Of a stretch of 64,000 nucleotides of DNA, positions 34,997 to 45,768 are shown piece by piece. How positions within the stretch are numbered: position 1 is the stretch's first letter; each line of letters starts with the position of its first letter. The notes under the pieces are model-generated. The model saw only the letters and a list, made by a program, of their open reading frames with translations, had not been told where the DNA came from and searched no databases. Both the position numbers and the translations under genes were made by a program. Origin of the DNA: Rhipidocladum racemiflorum (taxonomy: Eukaryota; Streptophyta; Magnoliopsida; Poales; Poaceae); NCBI GenBank assembly GCA_036346355.1, contig CM070580.1, positions 27,943,374-28,007,373 of the forward strand, in the 5' to 3' direction.

Positions 34997-35883
34997 CGAC
35001 GAGTACCCATGCCATGGGTACCCCCATCAGCCCGGAAGCACGAACGGGCTGACCAATCATGGCGAAGGCCCAGCGCCACCAAAAGGTACTTGGGCCACGG
35101 GGAGCGAGCCCCGACATATGCAGGACCGACTCGAACGGTCGGGCGACTCGCTCGGCGCGGGCATGCTCCGGCCGCTTAATATTGAAGCTCAAGCTCCACT
35201 GCGCCTGACAGGCAGATGGCCCACGCCATTGTCGACGGCCGCTTTGCGCAGCTGCCTCTGGCGCCCGTATCGGGTAGGCAGCCTCTTCCCAAGATCGCCG
35301 AAGAGCCACCGAAGGAGTCAAGCCTCGCCCCATCGCCTGGCACATCGCAGAGGAGCGCGCCACTCGAGGCCGAGGCAAAGTCAAGCGCCATTAAAGCCGC
35401 CGAGGCGCATAGAGCACCACGCAAGGCGCCATCCGGCGTCGTCGCGCCAAGACCGCGACATCGCGGAGCCACCAACCTGCCTCGGGACGAGCAGGGGCGG
35501 TCGGACAAGACAGAGCCGACTGAGACACGCACGCCCCCCTTTCTAGTGGATTTCCTAAAACACCCGTGTAACCCGCCTCCTCCGTCTATATAAGGAGAGG
35601 CGGGGCCCGAGAGGAAAGGGGGACAGAGAAAAAGGCCCTCTAAGAAGCCACGACTCCCTAGCCAAAGCACGAAGGGGATCGGATAGCCGACCCCCCGCCT
35701 CGCTTGTACACCCCTGGTTCATCGTCCAAAGATCAATACATTCGCACCGAACGAACTGGAGTAGGGACATTCAGCCCGAACCAGTATACATCATCTGACT
35801 CCTTGAGTCGACCATTCGGGGAGAGGGAGCGCGCGACCCCATCCGACCATAAATTCGTATTGCCGGTGCACGAAACACCGACA
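34997..35883 (+). repeat. 3' LTR of gypsy-2
   Basis: Matches the 5' LTR from GACGAGTACCC to CACCGACA, then CAACC. Starts CG where TG is expected. Nineteen bases shorter than its partner, with the losses in the GC-rich middle. Confidence 0.92.
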
Positions 35884-35888
35884 CAACC

Positions 35889-36038
35889 AAAAACTTTGTA
35901 GCCAAACAGTTGGGAGTTCTAAGAAAAACCATGGTTTTAATGGGGTTTAGTAAAACCATATTTTTTATGCCAAGACAATTTTCAAACCATAATTTTACAA
36001 AACTATGGTTTTGCAAAACCTTGTTGCCAAACAGGCCC
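35889..36038. mobile_element. Tourist-like MITE, right half
   Basis: Continues the element interrupted at 26397. Ends AAAACCTTGTTGCCAAACAG then GCCC, the inverted partner of GGGAGTGTTTGGTAACAAAG. TAA follows at 36039-36041, matching the TAA at 26161-26163. Confidence 0.82.
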
Positions 36039-36041
36039 TAA

Positions 36042-36424
36042 AGGTCTGTTTGATTTAGTTGAGGATTGTAGAAAATAGCTTTTAAAATCTAGAAGGTCAA
36101 ATAGGTAACCTTCAATCTAGATTGTAACAATCTAGAGTTCAGATTGTAGCAATCCCACAAACCACTCTGGAGGAGCTTTTTCTAGCTTTTTTTTCTTCAA
36201 AAGATCACAATGCCTATTGAACTTCAGTCGAAATTACCCACCATTGCCTCTCATTACCGTCACCCCCTCACTTTTGCCACACAGAAACAGCAATCCAAAC
36301 ACACTATAACCTGGGTTGCCAAAGCGCTATCAGCTTTTCAACTTCTAGCTTTTAACAATCCAGCTTTTACAATCAAGATTTTAAAAACTGCTTTTTACAA
36401 TCCTCAGTTGAAACAAACAGACCC
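36042..36424. mobile_element. Tourist-like MITE, family M1 copy 2
   Basis: Ends AGGTCTGTTTGATTTAGTTG and, complemented, GGGTCTGTTTGTTTCAACTG. TAA duplication at 36039-36041 and 36425-36427. Same family as 23610-24030. Its left TAA is also the right TAA of the neighbouring MITE, so the two abut without spare bases. Confidence 0.82.
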
Positions 36425-36470
36425 TAATAACAATAGTGGCCAACAATAAATGCTCTCGGCTGTCAAGAGT

Positions 36471-36808
36471 AAACTTGTTAATATGTATTGGAGGTCATAC
36501 CGATTTAAGTATTAGAATGGTAAACTTCGGTACCAATCTATACCGGCATACTATTTCGGGTTTAGTATAATATTATATATTTATAAGTATAAACATGTTT
36601 AATTATATATACACTAAGGTTCACTTATAATATTACTCTAAACACATTGTAGTACTATCAAATATAACATATAGTTTAATAGACCATATTATCAATTCTG
36701 CTGGTATGACTGGTATTGATCGGTATCGGACGTACCGGTATAATAGGTATTGACCAGTATCAAAGCCGGTATAGCACATAGAGCTACTTCGTACCGGTTT
36801 ATGTGTCG
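36471..36808. repeat. Dispersed AT-rich repeat, copy B
   Basis: Same orientation and order as 18705-19064, starting AAACTTGTTAA. Lacks the last about 50 bases of copy A. Rich in GGTAT/ATACC words that could pair with each other. Confidence 0.6.
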
Positions 36809-37218
36809 AAATGATGATGGCAACAGCGAATGCAGGATGGCTACGGGCTTCTGCTACTTATCTTTTCCCCTGTATTAACATACCAAATGCCTATTAGTCT
36901 GAGCATTATATACCCCTGCCATCTGTTTGTTTTGCTATAGGAACATGGAAGGACATGAATTGAAAGCTAGGACTAGGAGTATGGAATACAATTGAGAAGA
37001 TTATGGCATTGGCATCATTCCGCTTATGCATTCTTGTCCACACGGTGTGACTCCTGGTTTTTTAACATCAACTAGATCCGACTAAAACAAGAACACGAGA
37101 TCTTATATCTGGATTCTGGATCTGGCTGGAAGCCTGGGATTTCTATTTCCTGCACACTCTTGTCAGTTACGACAGATGTGAGATGTGTGCCTCTGGTTTC
37201 TCGAGAGATTTCAGCTAA
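36809..37218. other. Unassigned intergenic DNA
   Basis: No gene recognised. Confidence 0.4.
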
Positions 37219-37467
37219 TCTCTACTATATAAAGTAAGAGTTTCTTCCCACGTCACATTAATTGCTCTGTTTAATTGTCCTACTTAATTGCTCTGCTTAA
37301 TTGCCCTACGCAAGAAACGAAGCGTTGTTTTAATTAGTCAGCTTTTGTAAGGAACGAAGCGTTAAAGATATATGTTTGATCTTATAAAATAGTATTTTTT
37401 TATTTTTTAATCTTTATTTTTCGTTATCAATTTTGTTTTTCGTAGCAACGCACGGACATATAACTAG
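37219..37467 (+). mobile_element. Small non-autonomous Helitron candidate
   Basis: Begins TCTCTACTATATAAAGTAAG after an A and ends CACGGACATATAACTAG before a T, i.e. inserted between A and T without duplication. TCTCTACTAT starts and GCAACGCACGG-x-CTAG ends are a known grass mini-Helitron pattern. The usual hairpin before CTAG is weak here. 249 bp, non-coding. Confidence 0.65.
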
Positions 37468-37697
37468 TAATAGTGATTCTGGAGACTTCGGCCAGGCTCA
37501 TCGAAAATATCTACACGGCAACGCCACTACGTGGCGCGCGGCTGGGTTCCAATTGCAACGTCCATATTCTGATCCACTTGAATTGATGCTATCGTTATCT
37601 GTAGCTATCTTTATGTTGCACTAGTATACTTGTACGAGTAGAATATTACCCCCCTCCAAGGCTCCAAGTTCCAAGTTCCAACCCCCTCCGAGGAATC

Positions 37698-37795
37698 AGA
37701 AACATGGATGAATTTGTACGCAAAAAGAACAGGAAACATGGATGAATTTGTACGCAAAAAGAACAGGAAACATGGATGAATTTGACAGGTAAATA
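37698..37795 (+). repeat. 34-bp tandem repeat, nearly three copies
   Basis: Units start at 37700, 37734 and 37768 with AAACATGGATGAATTTGTAC. The first two are identical and the third is cut after ATGAATTTG. A minisatellite of unknown role. Confidence 0.9.
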
Positions 37796-39160
37796 TCTTG
37801 AATTTGTTGTTTGTGCACGTACTACGTGTCTATGCTCTGTAGCTTTCTGAGGTGAAACTGTGTCCAGTTGCAAGTGCTGCTTAAGAAAGCGTATTTGTTC
37901 ATCTTTATCGTTTCATGTTTGTTTTTTTGCGACCTTGAAAAGTACAGAGGTATACGTATTACGAAGGTCTCCTTTTCAGCTTTCACTCCGTTTCCTTTTC
38001 ACAAATTTGGATCGGCTACGGTCCATCACGTCTGCCGCCGGCTGCGCACCGATGGCCTACAATACACTGAGCTTGCACGGTAAAAAAAAACGGATTATTT
38101 TTCATCCATCAACGTATTTAGCTAGATTACATATACCGTTGATTGAATGATCGACGGCTGCCGCTGCAAGTGATCCCGCTCCAACGACAAGATAATAATC
38201 TGGAGATACTAATATGGCACACGTAATTCCGCCGGTGGCCGTCGCGAGGACAAAGCTGAACGCGTCTTGTGTAGAATATATGGCTGGTGGCAGATACCAA
38301 AAACGGATTCCGACTTTTGCGTTTTGCGTAGAAACTTGCGTAAAAATGCACTGCGGATAAAAGAGTATAAGAAAATGTTGAGCAGTCTGTCTAAATGTCA
38401 ACCTTGAGTTTTAGCACTTGACGCTGAGCTATTTAAGTTATAGAGAAATTGCAAGCAACATATTGGCAATTCTAAAGCAATACTCTTATTCAGTAACAAA
38501 AAATATGGAAGATTTTACCACCTTGTATTTTATTCCCTGTCAATGTATCACCTTGACTTCGAGGACAGAGGACCTGAAAAAAAAACAGGGAATATTGATT
38601 AGTAACTTCATCGAGTAATTTTTCGCTATTACATCGAGCCCACTACAGCCAATTGGTCCAATTTTAAAAAGAAAATCACCCTCAATTGACACGGATGCAA
38701 AAAGGATATGAGCGACAGCCGGACAACATGAATGCCAGAGGAGAGAGGCAAGGGTAAGCAGGAACGATGGGCAATGGCAAATGTAAAGACTAAAATCTAG
38801 CTGGTGCCCTCGGGGCATAGCTAATATTTGTTGATTAGTTGAGAAAATTAATAATACATTTCATGGTCACAAAAGAAGTAATCTATAGACCAGAATTAGC
38901 TATATTGGTGGTATAATCATAAATTGTACTAGAATTGTTGAAGTTGGAACACAATTCTAGATTAGAACCAATAAAGAGCAATCACAAATTCGATCGTAAA
39001 CATGCAGCAGGTGCTTTAATATTTCAAACAAACTGGTACCACTCAATTTGTTCTTGAAGCTATAAGCGAACCTATAGATTTCATCGCATAATAGGAAAGG
39101 GGGCAAGGTGCTAAGAAGCTGACCAAATGATGCGCACGGACAACTTGTTCTGCAATACTT
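37796..39160. other. Unassigned intergenic DNA
   Basis: No supported gene. A 99-codon minus frame at 38102-38401 has a hydrophobic, Ala-rich end but no domain that I recognise and no homologous neighbour. I do not call it. Confidence 0.35.
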
Positions 39161-39164
39161 TAGA

Positions 39165-39478
39165 GGAGGGGTTAACCAAACCGTTTTTGAATTAAAAATT
39201 GAGGTCCCGGCGATACCGATTTACCACGAAAATTATTAAAAACCGAAGAGTTTCGAAACCGATCGTTTGAAAAAAAAAAAATCAATCGGTTTTGTCGAAA
39301 ACCGATTGGTTTTCGAGAAAAACCGACTGGCGAGTTGAATCTTTTGAGCAGTCGATTTTTTTGAATGATTTTCATCTATTTTTATCAAAATTCAAGCGAT
39401 TTTTATCGATTTTCGACCGGTTTAGATTTTTGAATTGGCTAGATACGCCGAAAATCGACCAGTTGCGTAAACCCTGAA
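39165..39478. repeat. CGATTTTCGACC-type repeat, second copy
   Basis: Begins GGGGTTAACCAAACCG and ends CAGTTGCGTAAACCCT, whose complement AGGGTTTACGCAACTG is an imperfect inverted partner. Internal words CGATTTTCGACCGGTTT match 1-440. A transposon-like repeat is plausible. Confidence 0.55.
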
Positions 39479-39723
39479 GAGGTAGCTGCCAAATATCCCA
39501 TTGCATCTAGCATCTAGTGGCGATGGCACCTCGTCTGACACACTGAACATTGCCATGGAGCCAAATTAAGACTCCTGCAAGTGAAAACGGAAACCATGGC
39601 AAACAAAATCACTTTTAGAGGCCAATTGACAAGGGCGCATGAGCATGAACTTGGTTGGTATGTTAGTGGTTATTTCTTTTGGTATTATTTAAGTGATTAT
39701 TTTAGATTCAAACTCGATAGTGG

Positions 39724-39755
39724 CTCCGCTCGGAATCACTTCTGGCTGCTTGGTG
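39724..39755 (+). repeat. 32-bp copy of thioredoxin exon 4 sequence
   Basis: An exact 32-base match to 43242-43273, which lies inside exon 4 of the minus-strand thioredoxin gene. Same orientation on the + strand. Flanking bases differ. Downstream, TGCCAGGGATTGGGACA occurs twice (about 39762 and 39802), so this spot has several small duplications. Confidence 0.9.
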
Positions 39756-39851
39756 CCAGACTGCCAGGGATTGGGACAGAGGGGATCCTCCTCTCTCGAT
39801 GTGCCAGGGATTGGGACAATGACGTCAGAAATATGTCTTCTGTTTCTTTTG

Positions 39852-39855
<4 letters not shown>

Positions 39856-39926
<71 letters not shown>
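39856..39926 (+). repeat. (TA)n(GA)n microsatellite
   Basis: About 21 TA units followed by about 14 GA units without interruption. Likely length-variable. Confidence 0.95.
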
Positions 39927-39929
<3 letters not shown>

Positions 39930-40270
39930 GTATATATAATCGAGCAATGCTTGATGAAGCAACTTCATCTTAAGATTTCGTTTTAGCGCGAATAATTATT
40001 TTAGTGATTATTTCAAATTTAAACTAAAGAGTCACTGTCTAGCCGGGTCTTATTACCAATTTTTTTGCTCAAATAGTCTTATTTCAATTCTAAACATATC
40101 AACTACTATAATAAAAAAAAAATTTGATTCGAACTCTAACAGTATCACATGCCAGGTCATCTACAGTGAGGAAAAAGACTAGTTTTACAAATTTTTGGTA
40201 CAGGACTAGTTTTCAAGGAAAAAATCGCTCGAGCTACTACAGTACAACGTCGAAGGCACACCAGTCCTAG

Positions 40271-41644
40271 TCATAATTAATCGTGTATACCCCTAAGATT
40301 TCAGCAATGGACAATTGATTATCGTCATAATTAGGCAAAAATTGAATAGTATACAAAACATTAACCAAAATTTGAATTCTATACAATATTTCAGTGTATT
40401 TGCGAAAAACCCATCTGTATTTGCTCCACCACATCGCGAATACGCGTATTTGCAATATGGAATCGCGAATACAGTGTATTTGACATATGAAATAGCAAAT
40501 ACGGGCATTTGCAACACCACACAGCGAATACACCTGTATTCGCTATATGGTATAGCGAATACACCTGTATTCGCTATACCATATAGCGAATACAGGGAGA
40601 ATTTCCTTTTTTTTTCTCTGATTTTTCTCTACTAGCAATTCCGTAACTATTGTATTGCCCTCCTAATATAATTTGTTGCTTATTTCATCATCTGAATTCT
40701 GTTGTATGCGCCCTGCTAATGTTGAGTTTGTTCCTAAGGTTACTGCTAGCTAAAGTTTACCTAGGTTGAACTATTCATATATCATATCAAACCAGTCATC
40801 AATTGGTAGCTTTCTTTGCTTGATTCATTTTCTTTCCTGTTGAGCCATTAAAGCCAATCTAGATTGCAAGTTCTACAGCCTATTAGACCCAATTATTGCC
40901 TTTGTTTTGCCAAATATGTCTCCATAAGCTAAACTATTAATAACATGACTTGTTGTTCACTATATTTATGGTTATTGCGCTAGTGCATTTTAAATGCACA
41001 GAACAAAAATAACAAAAATGCGAGTACCCCTTGCAATCTGTAAAAACTCCATTCAACATTATCACGCGTACATTACAATAAAAAATTTCATCATGCGATA
41101 AGGAGCGGTGCCCCTTGCAGCAAACGATGTCCGAATTTTACAGGGAAAAATATAACCACATCGATTACGGAGCAAATTCCGATCGTTCGCCGCACAATAA
41201 TGAAAACTAAAATTCTTTTGCATATTCATAATCCACATGATTTTACACAAATTTAGAAAGTTGTGTTATTAAATTTGGAGTTGTACATCGAAAATTATCT
41301 GCATTTCAATCGGCTCATGTCGAAAAATCAAAGAAAAACAAAAAAAAAGGAAATTCTCCCTGTATTCGCTATATGGTATAGCGAATACAGGGGTACTCCC
41401 TGTGTGGTGTTGCAAATGCCCGCTTCGCTATTTCATGTGTCAAATACACTGTATTCGCGATTCCACATTGCAAATACGCGTATTCGCGATGTGGTGGAGC
41501 GAATACAGTTGGGTTTTTCGCAAATACACTAAAATGTTGTATAGAATTCAAATTATGGCTACTATTTTGTATAGAATTCAATTTTGGCCTCATAATTAAT
41601 GTTGTATCCCCTAAGATCCGAGCAATGGACAATCGATGAATCGG
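40271..41644. repeat. Inverted-repeat cluster built on GTATTCGC / GCGAATAC
   Basis: Left arm about 40326-40618 and right arm about 41335-41600 are inverted copies. Both contain GCGAAAAACCC or its complement, CGCGAATACGCGTATTTGC-type words, and TATTCGCTATATGGTATAGC. The outer ends (40271-40325 and 41591-41644; TCATAATTAAT ... CCCCTAAGAT ... AGCAATGGACAAT) are in direct, not inverted, orientation. The 0.7 kb between the arms has no recognised gene. Not a family that I recognise. A foldback-type element is one possibility. Confidence 0.75.
40533..40596. repeat. 64-bp near-perfect palindrome
   Basis: Two 31-bp arms are exact complements separated by CC. Each arm is itself almost self-complementary (TGTATTCGCTATA, TGG, TATAGCGAATACA). 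It could form a long hairpin or a cruciform of two smaller hairpins. A single arm recurs in the right half of the cluster at 41360-41389. Confidence 0.9.
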
Positions 41645-42550
41645 CACCCTATCTAGTTCATTGGGACTAGGGTGCATTCAAATCAGATAGATGTTGACTA
41701 ATCGACTGATCGAATCTGTTCAGATTGAATTCGAATAGTCGTGTTAGATAGTTGTTGGATCCAGAAGATTCGGATATTTCGATTATATTCTCAGAAAATT
41801 CTAAATAACCCTATTTTGATATTCAGATTCGGATATTTCCCATCTATATTTTAGTAGCTTCAATTGGACCGATCCAACTAGATTCGGATGTTTACCATCT
41901 ATATTTTAGTAGCTTCAATTGGACCCATCCAACTAGTCTAAATTAGGCCATCTGCCGTCTCAGTCAATGCCGACTACTAACAGAGCTTGACATGCAAAAA
42001 TATACTTCCACTTGACTACATGAATACCTGGTATTCTTTTGCGAAATATGAAGAAATATTTGATGCTTTTACAATTTTATTGCATTGCCTAATAAAATAA
42101 TTTGTTAAATTACAATAATTCTATCGCATACTGAACTTATATTGTTGATTTATCATTACTATATATACGCTATATACAGTATTTGTTTTCGTGTAGTATC
42201 AGGTAAAATATTCGGTACCATATCGAATCTATTACATACTTGCTTCAAATTCGTGACTAATATTATTCGTACTGAATTTATATTCGACCATATCCGTAGT
42301 TGTATCAAACTACGATAAAAAAAATAATTTAAAATATAGAGATAATATCGGACCGAATCCAATCTGCACTTCTATCAGGACCACCTTTATCACACTTCCA
42401 ATCAAGAGCAACCACAAAATCCATATGTTGCTGATAAAGTTTGAAATCCTCCTTTAGCTTGGACAATTTCAATCTGTCAAATTCCTAATGTCCAGCTTCA
42501 AACTACAGAAACATACCTGTTTCCTCCACTCCATTTTCGGTGTTTTTTTA
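41645..42550. other. Unassigned AT-rich DNA with a tandem duplication
   Basis: Apart from the tandem pair at 41825-41934 and a small hairpin (GCACCCTA ... TAGGGTGC, 41644-41675) nothing is recognised. Confidence 0.35.
41825..41934 (+). repeat. Two tandem 55-bp units
   Basis: AGATTCGGAT-TTT-CCATCTATATTTTAGTAGC and following bases are repeated at 41825-41879 and 41880-41934 with a few substitutions. Confidence 0.85.
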
Positions 42551-43125
42551 GTTTACGAACACTTAACTTGGGGACCTATAAAGAGAAAGATGGTGAGAAC
42601 TAGAGAGATGACAAATTGATTGAATCAATAGATCTTGATTCAAAGGATACAAATTTGATTGCTTACAAACAAAAAAAAAACACTCAGGACCCCCCTCCCC
42701 TTTTCCTCACCCCCAAAGGCCAAAGCAAGAACCAACCACAAACTAACAACCTCAGTTCAACATCCTTGATCCAAATATCGTGGAAAAACAAACCATCTTT
42801 CACCACAAAATTTCACAAGATTTGCTAAATACTAGCACCAAAGATATATCGAAATAACATAATTCATAAAGGTTACCTAGCAAAATAACATACAGATACA
42901 TTCATACAGGCAACTAGCAGAGGCTCCACGCCCACAGCACTTGCTGGGCACTACTACTACGAGCCTACGACTATGCTTTCTAGCGGACAGGCGGGCAGGC
43001 TTCACAAGCAAAAAACCATTAAGCCTGCACTCTACAACCACGAGAAGGTACAACCTGTACACTCCAGAACAATCAAGAAACTGTACAGAATCGAGGGATA
43101 TGATCATCTAGACCATAATCACAAC
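42551..43125 (-). other. 3' flank and probable 3' UTR of the thioredoxin gene
   Basis: Lies just beyond the stop codon of the minus-strand thioredoxin gene. The proximal part (about 42880-43125) probably forms the 3' UTR. No canonical AATAAA signal is certain on the minus strand. No other gene is seen. Confidence 0.4.
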
Positions 43126-44786
43126 TCATCTTGCTGATGAGACCAAGGACCTCTCACCAGACCCCTGCTTGATCAATGGTTTCGCGGGTGTAGGAAACCT
43201 TGGGCTCTCAAGAGCAATGGCCTCCGCAGCGACGACGGCATCTCCGCTCGGAATCACTTCTGGCTGCTTGGTGTAGGTGAACTGCAGGTCCTTGTTCGCG
43301 GCCAAGGCCAACAGCTCCGACTCCTCGAGCCCCCTAGCAGGGCCAATGCTACATCTATCTGGTTTGTGCTTTGCAAGAGCATCCTTGAACTTCTTGATCT
43401 GCAAACAAAAGTTACCACTTTAATAAGTACCTCATCAAATAGTAACAGTAATAGCTAGACACTACACCGCATTTAATCTAAGCTTATACATGTGTCGAAT
43501 TAGGCAACAAAATCCCGGTTGGAAACAAAACTATACATCAATAAGAGAGGTAAACAACGTGATCATCGTTATGTTCGGACAGATTTAGTAACAAGATCCG
43601 ATGTTTTTTAGTATCACTAAGCTCGGTAGTAATAACCCTATATGGATGAACTTCCAAGGCCTTGATCGGTAAAGTTTGGGAGAACCTTTTCAACTCACGC
43701 ACACAAAATTTCCGATGCCCTTTTGTTTGGCTACACATAGGGTCTAATTCTACGAGGTCCAAACAAGACAGCTAGAGGATTTGGTTTCGGCTTCCTTCTG
43801 TGCGTTCCATGACAATTCCAAGAAGCAACATAAGCAATATCGCACAGAAAGAGCACAAGGCCAGATCAGGATCTTACAGTTGCGTTAGTGCAGCTGAAGC
43901 TGCAGAGACGGCCCTGAGCTCCCCTGTAGAACCTGAAGAACGGGAGGACATGAACATGAAGGCTGTAGCACATAGACTTGTGCTCCTCATAGTTCACCTG
44001 CAAGAACAGCACATCTGGGTTCTGCTCCGCAAACTGGCAAATCTGCATAAAGGGGTAGATTTTCAGAACATCGCAATTTTTTCAACATAGAGCGGTGAAC
44101 TTGAGTGTTATTTGTCCCACTTAGTTTACCTTGGGGTGAAGGGCGCGACAGCCGCCGCAGCCAGGGGAGAAGAAGTCGACGACGACGAGTCTGTCGCCGG
44201 CGTTGGTCAAGGAGTCGACGATGTCTTGAGCAGACTCGATCTCCCGCATGTTGGGCTGCAGTCCCTTCTCCCACCACTTCATGGCTTTCCCAATCGTAAG
44301 GTTCATCTGCCGCAAACAAACCAGCAAACCATATTAGCACACCCGGAAAACAAACTTTTAAAAAGATAAGTCTATATGTCAAAATGAAATTAAGAAAAAC
44401 GCAGAAGGCGGTTAAATATAGGGATTCAAGCGTATGAGATGCGAAAAGTAGAATAATTCAACAAATTTATCACAAAAAAGGGGTAAATAACCGAAAAATC
44501 TAAAGAAAAAAAAAACCACAGGCAACACAAAAAAGAACAACGGAGTAGTCAAATCCACCTGCACCGGCGACGCGACGAGATTCCGGGGCACGGGCCTCGA
44601 TCTCCTGGGTCCAACCGCGAGCCTCCCGCCAGGGAACGGGCTCTTCCTGCCGATCCGCAAGGCCGGCGGCGCGCACGACGCCATGCTCGCCGCCATGGCG
44701 CCCCTCCGCCGGCCGAGGAACCCCGCCGCCCGGTTGCCGCACGGCGAAACCACGCTCCCCTTCGCCACCACCTGCGCCGTAGCCAT
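43126..44786 (-). CDS. Chloroplast atypical thioredoxin (ACHT / thioredoxin-like 1 type), four exons
   Basis: A disulfide oxidoreductase that in related plants links chloroplast redox state to targets such as 2-Cys peroxiredoxin. Exons on the minus strand: 44786-44559, 44306-44130, 44042-43878 and 43398-43126 (stop TGA). All introns are GT-AG and phase 0, giving 280 residues. Residues 1-76 are Arg/Ala/Ser-rich without acids at first, as expected of a plastid transit peptide. Exon 2 has MNLTIGKAMKWWEKG and VVVDFFSPGCGGCRALHP with the CGGC redox centre at 126-129. Exon 3 has VLPFFRFYRG with the cis-Pro near 169 and extra Cys residues typical of ACHT proteins. Exon 4 gives the C-terminal tail beginning IKKFKDALAKHK. 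The ATG at 44786 has G at -3 and +4. No break is seen. The closest named relatives from memory are Arabidopsis ACHT3/4, but the orthologue is not fixed. Confidence 0.95.
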
Positions 44787-44824
44787 GGCCGCCCGACGCC
44801 CCCACGGATCCAACACGCCCGAAG

Positions 44825-44826
<2 letters not shown>

Positions 44827-44860
<34 letters not shown>
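44827..44860 (-). repeat. (CT)n microsatellite in the thioredoxin 5' UTR
   Basis: Seventeen GA units on the + strand, CT on the gene strand, 41 bases before the start codon. CT-rich tracts in 5' UTRs are common in grasses and can influence expression. Confidence 0.85.
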
Positions 44861-44867
<7 letters not shown>

Positions 44868-45102
44868 CGTAGGTAGCACGAGAGGAGAAGGAAGAAAACC
44901 AACCAAACCACACAAGAGACGCGAGCGGATTAGCGAAGCGGCGAAGGAAAGTAGCGCCTTTTTAAAAGGAGGCTCACCGCCCACGGATAAAAGCAAGGCG
45001 AAGTAAACTCGCCGCGTTTTTCTTTTACAGGTACTGTAATTTCCCCTCCCTCTCTCAGGCTCTGAGCCGTCCGATTTATGTATAGGAACGTCGGATGGTC
45101 CC

Positions 45103-45108
45103 CACGTG
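45103..45108. promoter_or_regulatory. G-box (CACGTG) upstream of the thioredoxin gene
   Basis: CCCACGTGGG lies about 320 bases before the ATG. The G-box is the core site of bZIP and bHLH (PIF) factors, suited to light control of a plastid gene. The role is inferred. A second CACGTG lies at 45241-45246. Confidence 0.45.
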
Positions 45109-45240
45109 GGCGAGGGGAAGCTTCTGGTATTTCTCTTTTCGCCGGTGGTATATTTTCCGGGGAATGGATATGTATTGGATAAGAATAAAAAACTGGGGCT
45201 CACAAGCGCGTAGGGTTAGCCGGATAGGAAGGGAAGGTGC

Positions 45241-45246
45241 CACGTG
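45241..45246. promoter_or_regulatory. Second G-box upstream of the thioredoxin gene
   Basis: GCCACGTGTGGG, about 455 bases before the ATG. The pair of G-boxes 138 bases apart strengthens the case for a promoter. No gene frame in 44870-45480 is convincing. Confidence 0.4.
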
Positions 45247-45529
45247 TGGGCGCGGAGCCTGGTGTAACTTCCGGCGTGCTCGTGGCAGTCTGGCAGATGT
45301 GCTTTTGGTCAAGGATGAGGTGTGGGGCCCAATGGACAGCGAGGTGGAGGTAACTTCCAAATGGGTGACCCACCATGACCGGCCGGTTTTCGTTGGTGGG
45401 GCCGATGTCCATGCCCAGGCTTTCAACTGTGCATTGGCCGTAGGTCGACTCTCATGCGAATTTTTAACTTAATGTTTTTACTTTTTTTTTTCTGTAGGCT
45501 AAGAGCTGGTACTGCAATTTTTGTGATGT

Positions 45530-45766
45530 CCTCCGCGTCTAAGTTTATAAGGCGTATTTTTTAGACATATAAATCAAAAGATATTAATAATGATTAAATT
45601 ACCCCTAACTATTATTAGAGAATACAGAGTAAAGACGAATATTTATTAAGGGTATAGAAGGAATATCACATATTCACACTAATTTTATGTTGGTATATGA
45701 AATATGTCGTATATTTATAAATAAAATTATTAAATAAATACTTTTTATAAATTTGGATAGAAGGAG
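45530..45766. mobile_element. Stowaway MITE
   Basis: The left end CTCCGCGTCTAAGTTTATAA and the complement of the right end (TTATAAATTTGGATAGAAGG) are inverted repeats, with TA at 45767-45768. Related to 2625-2885 and 18296-18559. Sits in the distal upstream region of the thioredoxin gene. Confidence 0.8.
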
Positions 45767-45768
45767 TA

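Larger units (their letters stand above)
26398..35883 (+). mobile_element. Ty3/gypsy retrotransposon, Tat-like, integrase deleted, with antisense coding region
   Basis: LTRs of 906 and 887 bp, flanked by the perfect duplication CAACC (26393-26397 and 35884-35888). Internal order: primer site, gag, protease, RT, RNase H, YFDGS-type RNase H broken off near 31590, then directly an antisense region to about 34020, then a repeat-bearing 3' leader. No integrase motif can be found, so a deletion probably removed the end of the second RNase H, the integrase and perhaps the end of the antisense gene. The element could move only with help from another copy. No purine tract is visible before the 3' LTR, which starts CGACGAG instead of TGACGAG. 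Confidence 0.92.

Noticed and set aside
38102..38401. 99-residue hydrophobic minus-strand ORF
   Set aside because: No domain, no splice context, no neighbours, and the length is within chance.
40390..40600. CRISPR-like spacing of GCGAATAC words
   Set aside because: Words are inverted and irregularly spaced, there are no unique equal-length spacers, and the DNA is eukaryotic.
40315..40635. 106-residue ORF with repeated IANT/GICN-like text
   Set aside because: It is a translation of the GTATTCGC palindromic repeats and has no independent coding support.
44412..45203. 263-residue minus ORF as the thioredoxin N-terminus
   Set aside because: Only the part from 44786 to 44559 is exon 1. Upstream is the CT-repeat 5' UTR and promoter, and downstream is intron 1.
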